A stretch of DNA of 64,000 nucleotides from Bettongia penicillata ogilbyi. Lineage: Eukaryota > Chordata > Mammalia > Diprotodontia > Potoroidae. The first letter of the stretch is position 1; every line of letters begins with the position of its first letter. The notes under the pieces were generated by a model, which was not told the DNA's origin, ran no database searches, and saw nothing but the letters and a program-made list of their open reading frames with translations. The stretch spans positions 1,929,279-1,993,278 of the forward strand of contig JAJHZJ010000220.1 in the NCBI GenBank assembly GCA_023548195.1. Direction: 5' to 3'. Of the stretch, positions 59,857 through 64,000 are shown piece after piece. Position numbers and translations under genes: made by a program.

Positions 59857-60395
59857 ACGTCTATAGGGACGGAATACTGGATGCTGAGGTCCTTGCTGGA
59901 GCTAAACTGCCAAGCATTCAAACTATGCTTCAGAGAGTGCAGCTCCAATGGGTTGACCACATTGTTTGAATACAAATTGTATGTTTGCCAAAAAGGCTAT
60001 TTTATGGAGAATTTGCACAGGGCAGACAATCACATGGTGATCAGTAGAACATATACAAGGACACTCTCAAGGTCTCTCTCAAGAATTTTGGAACTGATTG
60101 TGTGACATGGGAGACACTGGTACAGGACGACTCAGCATGGCGTGCCCACATCAGAGAAGGTACTGTGCTCTATGATTAAAGCAGAATTGAAACAGCTGAA
60201 AGGAAGCATAGGATGTACAAATTTAGAGTATCTACCCCAAATGTTCACAGGGATATCTGTGCCCAATCTGTGGTAGAGCATTCCAAACTCATATTGGTTT
60301 GTTCAGCCATGGTTGGACACATTGAAACTTGACTTTATCATAATGATATCATTTTGGTCCTTTGCAAGATCTAAGGACAACAACCAATCAACTGT
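59857..60395 (+). pseudogene. RTE/jockey-like LINE, C-terminal end of reverse transcriptase ORF
   Basis: Translation in the frame of 59889 gives GAKLPSIQTMLQRVQLQW, then YKDTLKVSLKNFGTDCVTWE and DDSAWRAHIREG, a pattern typical of the C-terminus of a vertebrate RTE/jockey-like LINE polyprotein (LPSIE..L...QLRW; ..KDTLK.SLK). In-frame stops lie at 59967, 60045 and 60177. After a frameshift, 60260-60322 encodes a C2H2 finger (CPIC, then IGLFSH, then WTH) with CX2CX12HX3H spacing, directly followed by TGA, exactly where such ORFs end. The 3' UTR (gatatcattttggtccttt, then ctaaggacaacaacc) resembles the tails of the RTE-tailed SINEs. The element is dead and 5' truncated. Confidence 0.8.
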
Positions 60396-60769
60396 GCTGT
60401 CTTTAAATCAGTGAATCAATACAGATTCCACAAATACTTGCAGAAAACAACTTTAAAATTATATTTTAAAATTTGCTGCCATTATTTGTGAATGTTTCCC
60501 ATGAGAAAACAGGAAGAATCACTAGCAATATAGACTGTTCCTTCAAGCACTGAGTCATTTGATGCAAGGATTCCTGGCCTTAAAATAAGGGTTTTGTTGA
60601 AGAAGAGGTTTCACTGCCTTTATAATAAAAAGTATCAACACTACCATCTTATTCACTCTACCATGTCCAATTAGATATCAAGCCTTGACAATTCTACCTT
60701 CACAATATGTCTTGGTTCTGTCATCGTCTAAGACCCCACAGTGGTCCAGTCCCTCAACAGTGTTTGGGT
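60396..60769. other. Unassigned DNA
   Basis: No gene or clear repeat. Confidence 0.5.
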
Positions 60770-61795
60770 TTTTTTTTTAAATAATATTTTACTTATTTTC
60801 TAATTACTAATTCCAAAAACTAGTAAAAGTAGTTTTCAACATTCATTTTTTGTAAGATTTTGAGTTTCAAAGTTTTATCCCTCCCCCTTTCTCCTCTGCC
60901 CTCCCCAAGAATACAAGCAATTTGACACAGGTTATCCATGTGTACTCCTATTATATATAATATAATATAATTTCCACAATAGTCATGTTGTGAAATAATA
61001 AAACAAAAGGGAAAAATCACACACACACACACAAAGTGAAAATGGCGTGCTTCAGTCTGCATTCCAACCCCATAGTTCTTTCTCTGGTTGTTTACAGCAT
61101 TTTCCATCATGAGTTGTTTGGAATTGCCTTGGATCAGTGTATTGCTGAGAGAAGCTAAGTCTAACATAGTTGATCATTTGACAATGTTGCTATCACTGTG
61201 AAGCATTCTCATGGTTCTGCTCACTTCACTCAGTATCAGTTCATGTAAGTCTTTTCAGGTTTATCTGAACTCCACAGTTCTTCATTTCTTACAGCACAAT
61301 AGTATTCCATTACATTCATACACATATTGCTCAGTTGTTCTTCCAATTGATGGGCATTCCCTCAATTTCCATTTCTTTGCTACCACAAAAAAAAATCTGA
61401 TATAAATATTTTTGTACATGTGGGTCCTTTTTCTTTTTCTATGAACTCTTTGGCATATAGAACTAGCAGAGGTATTACTGGATCAAAGGTTATATGCACA
61501 GTTTGATTGCCCTTTGTACATAGTTTCAAATTGCTTTTCAAAATGATTGATTTATTTCAGTTTCACCAACAATACTTTAGTGTCCCAATTTCCTCACATA
61601 TTTTTGAGCACTTATCATTTCTCTTTTCTGTCACATTAGCCATTCTGATAGATGTGAGGTGTTCCCTCACAGTTGTTTTAATTTGCACTGCTTTAAAGTG
61701 ATTGAGAACATTTTCTCATATGACTATAAATAGATTTAATTTCTTCATCTGAAAATTGCCTGTTCATATCCTTTGACCATTTATCAATTGGGGAA
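60770..61795 (-). mobile_element. L1 3' fragment, 5' truncated (antisense)
   Basis: Antisense L1 3' region: gtagttttcaacattcattt, gcttcagtctgcattcc, acagcacaatagtattccat, ccaattgatgggcattccct, gatgtgaggtgttccctcac and tatcaattggggaaccc. It is colinear with 22800-23760. A (CA)n at 61019-61033 occupies the site where the other copy has (AAGG)n. The 115-codon minus frame (60820-61167) is non-coding 3' UTR. Confidence 0.85.
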
Positions 61796-61982
61796 CCCTC
61801 ATCATCTTTTCTCTAAAAATATTTTAGTAGCCTCATAAGTGATCTCCCTACCTTGAATCTCTTTCCTTTCTAATGTATCTTCCAAATCATTTACCTCCAA
61901 AATGTTCAAAGAGCATATCATTTTTTTTGTCCAAGAAGTTTCAGTGGCTCCCTATTGCTTGCAGAATACAATATGCAAGAGT

Positions 61983-62142
61983 ACTATGTCTGGAGTCAGA
62001 GGACTTACATTAAAATCCCATATCTGACACTATCTATGTAGAATTGAAAAGTGCTTAATTTCCCTTGTCTGAAGTTCATCTTTAAAATAAAGTTGTATCA
62101 GACATCCTCTTTAGTCCTTTCAGGTTCTAAATCAAAGGTTAT
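61983..62142 (+). repeat. MIR-like SINE nested in L2
   Basis: tctggagtcagaggacttac (head/CORE), tctgacactatctatgtaga, then agttgtatcagacatcctct and ttcaggttctaaatcaaagg (3' end). Inserted into L2. Confidence 0.8.
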
Positions 62143-62292
62143 ACTATTGTATTTAAATTCTTTTACGATATGGACTCAACCCATCTTCCTACACTATGTT
62201 CAAATTATTTGTACTAACATACTCAGTATTCTATCCAAACTGACCTATTTACTGTTTACTATTTATGACATTCTATCTCCAACCTAAATTAG

Positions 62293-62495
62293 GTATGGCA
62301 GTGGATAGAGCCCTGGGCCTAAAATCAGGAAGACTGGGTCTCAAATCTGGCCTCACATACTTACTAGCTATGTGACCCTGGGCAAGTCATAGCCCTCTTT
62401 ACCAAAAAGGCAAACCACTCCACTATCTTTGCCAAGAAAACCCTCAGAAGGGTCATGAAGAGTCAAATACTACTGAAAAAAACTAAACAGTCAAA
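62293..62495 (+). repeat. WSINE-like SINE, near full length, nested in L2
   Basis: Head gcagtggatagagccctggg, then tcaaatctggcctcacatac, gctatgtgaccctgggcaag, and the diagnostic 3' part ggcaaaccactccactatct, gggtcatgaagagtcaaata and tactgaaaaaaac. It is one of the least diverged SINEs in the window. Confidence 0.92.
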
Positions 62496-62739
62496 ACAAC
62501 AGTCCCCTACCTTCTTTACAACATCCTGTACACCATGCCTCAGATGCACCCCTTTATTTTTGCGCTTTAGAATGCCTCAGTTCTTCCAACGTTCAGTTCA
62601 AATACTATCTTTGAGAAGAGATCTTCCCTGTATTCCTCCACTCAATGGCACCTTCTCACCTTAATTATTATGTTTGTACAATCTGGCCTCAATTGCTTTA
62701 GCTAACCTCATTGGATATTAGGCTTTATTCCATACTCTG

Positions 62740-63070
62740 CAACACAGTAAACACTGTGTTCCACTCAGGCATCATTCACCTCCCTTCTCTGTGTCTTTGT
62801 TCTGGTTATCCCACATGCCAAAGATGCATTCCCTCCATATCTCAGCCTCATAGATTTCCTCTCTTTATAATTTAGTTCAAGCACTATCTTCTATATGATA
62901 GCCTTTCTGGATCTCTTCAACTAGTGTCATCCCTCCCAAATTACCTTATATTTAATTATTTTTCATATACATTCATCCCTTGGTTTAATATTTATAAATA
63001 CTATTAGAACATTACTTGCTTGCTAATGCATTCAGCATAGTTTCTGACACAGAGCAAATGCTTAATCTTT
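62740..63070 (+). repeat. L2 LINE 3' region (sense)
   Basis: tttagttcaagcactatctt near 62870, a long AT-rich part, then gcatagtttctgacacagag and caaatgcttaatctttc at the terminus. Confidence 0.65.
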
Positions 63071-63134
63071 CTTATGTAAGATATAGATTATAGATATAGG
63101 TATCTTGGTATTTCAAACCTAGGAATTCCTTAGT

Positions 63135-63200
63135 CAATAGTCAGTCTCCAAACATTTATTACAGTGCTCCTATGCCAGATACTGTGCTTAACACATGTTG
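63135..63200 (-). repeat. L2 3' scrap (antisense)
   Basis: Around 63140-63195: ccaaacatttattacagtgc followed by gccagatactgtgcttaac, the L2 terminus in antisense. Confidence 0.6.
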
Positions 63201-63279
63201 CACCAATGAAATAAGAACTCTGAACTGTCATTTTTATCCTGTATTGATTTATCTCTGTACGTATGACTCATTATCTACT

Positions 63280-63420
63280 CCTCCGCTCTCTCCAAAAAGT
63301 AAGCACTTTAAGAATAGGGATTTTTTGTGGGGGGAGTTTTTATATCTTCTAAATTTTTCACAGTATCTGTCACATAGTACATAACCTATATTTCCTTTAG
63401 CAAAATGCCTTGCCCATAAT
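63280..63420 (+). repeat. L2 3' scrap (sense)
   Basis: The block gtaagcactttaagaatagg, then cacagtatctgtcacatagt: the L2 terminal region in sense orientation. Confidence 0.55.
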
Positions 63421-63459
63421 GGGAACAGTGAAAAGATGCATGAACTTATGTACGAATGT

Positions 63460-64000
63460 TGGGTAAGTGCAAATTTAATACAATTAGTAATTTGGAAAGG
63501 CGGTGCCAATTGATTGATGGAACTTATTCTCTGTAAACAAACAATATAAAAAAAAATGCTTTGCTGAGGAAGGCATGAAAAAACTTGTTATCTTTTAAAG
63601 CAGAAAACTATAGAACCTTAAAAATAAATTCAGAAGTAACTGTTTTTGTTTGTTTTGTTTTTTGAGTATAGGACAGCTCATTTTATCTTCCAATACAGAA
63701 AATCAATAAAGCACAAAGAACTGACAGGAAGACACGAACAAATACAGAAAGCATAAAATATTTTTACAGCCCATTATACTCATTACACTGCTCCCCAGGG
63801 TTAAGATAATTTACACTAAACAAAAGGATTCCATTCACTTCAGTGATGTTCAAACAACCAACTCACAGACAAATCTTCCAAGTTTGCTAGCCTCTCATGG
63901 CATATATTCAGTCTTGATGCAGGATCTATGCTGTTGAGACAGTTTTTTCAAGGTAGGAGGCCAGTATCCAACTTTCAAACACAGAAAATTTGGAGTTCTG
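63460..64000. other. Unassigned DNA to window end
   Basis: No gene or clear repeat apart from a short GTTT-rich run at 63643-63663. Confidence 0.5.

Larger units (their letters stand above)
61800..62720 (+). repeat. L2 LINE (sense) interrupted by two SINEs
   Basis: Sense L2: tggctccctattgcttgcag at 61950, continuing after a SINE with tatttaaattcttttacgat (62150) and after a second SINE with ttcagttcaaatactatctt (62594). Interruptions are at about 61983-62142 and 62293-62495. The frames of 78 and 69 codons are incidental. Confidence 0.8.

Noticed and set aside
1..64000. CRISPR arrays, bacterial operons or phage modules
   Set aside because: Direct repeats present are microsatellites or target duplications; no prokaryotic genes or spacing patterns; the content is that of a mammalian genome.

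Overview
The window looks like a marsupial (metatherian) nuclear genome. The basis is the repeat content: SINEs with a MIR-like core and a 3' tail resembling the WSINE/Mar1 group, L1 and half-L1 (HAL1-type) LINEs with marsupial-type tails, many L2 and CR1/L3 relics, RTE-type LINE and SINE sequences, and an AT-rich background. Family names come from recognising the sequences, not from a database search, and I cannot resolve the species. I see no host protein-coding gene, no rRNA, no CRISPR array and nothing prokaryotic. Almost every open frame of 60 codons or more is a chance frame in AT-rich DNA, a translated microsatellite, or part of a retrotransposon. The window is best read as intergenic or intronic DNA.

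Layout. 0-9 kb: an L2 relic, then mostly unassigned AT-rich sequence with paired octamer motifs, a 54-bp tandem duplication and one SINE. 9-20 kb: a probable plus-strand LTR, CR1/L3 and L2 relics, a second possible LTR, a mariner-like MITE inside a SINE, an RTE-tailed SINE, an L1 scrap and three further SINEs. 20-30 kb: a (CCTT)n tract, RTE-tailed SINEs, a 5'-truncated HAL1-type element, and a degraded minus-strand L1 of about 7 kb interrupted by three younger insertions, each bounded by direct repeats. 31-37 kb: a hAT-like element with near-perfect 8-bp target duplications, L2 and SINE relics, and unassigned DNA. 37.2-40.2 kb: the most notable feature, a full-length HAL1-type element flanked by perfect 16-bp target-site duplications, with a GC-rich 5' UTR and an ORF1 carrying a single frameshift before its last domain. 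41-48 kb: a long (CCTT)n tract, a WSINE-like SINE, CR1/L3 and L2 pieces, and an LTR of the same family as the one at 24 kb. 48.4-51.4 kb: an older full-length HAL1-type copy on the plus strand. 52-64 kb: CR1/L3, L2 and SINE relics, a region with RUNX- and RFX-type motifs, a second MITE, an RTE-type LINE 3' end that still encodes a CX2CX12HX3H zinc finger, an L1 3' fragment, and an L2 interrupted by two SINEs.

No genes work together here in a pathway. The functional relationships are between mobile elements. HAL1-type copies encode only ORF1 and would need L1 machinery in trans. The RTE-tailed SINEs share their 3' end with the RTE-type LINE at 60 kb, as expected if that enzyme class mobilised them. 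LTR, SINE and composite insertions are nested in an older L1. I did not find a convincing new biological system. The points most worth checking are the young HAL1-type element with its long antisense open frame, the LINE-style insertion that carries LTR sequence, the shared LINE/SINE tail, and the two small DNA-transposon families.
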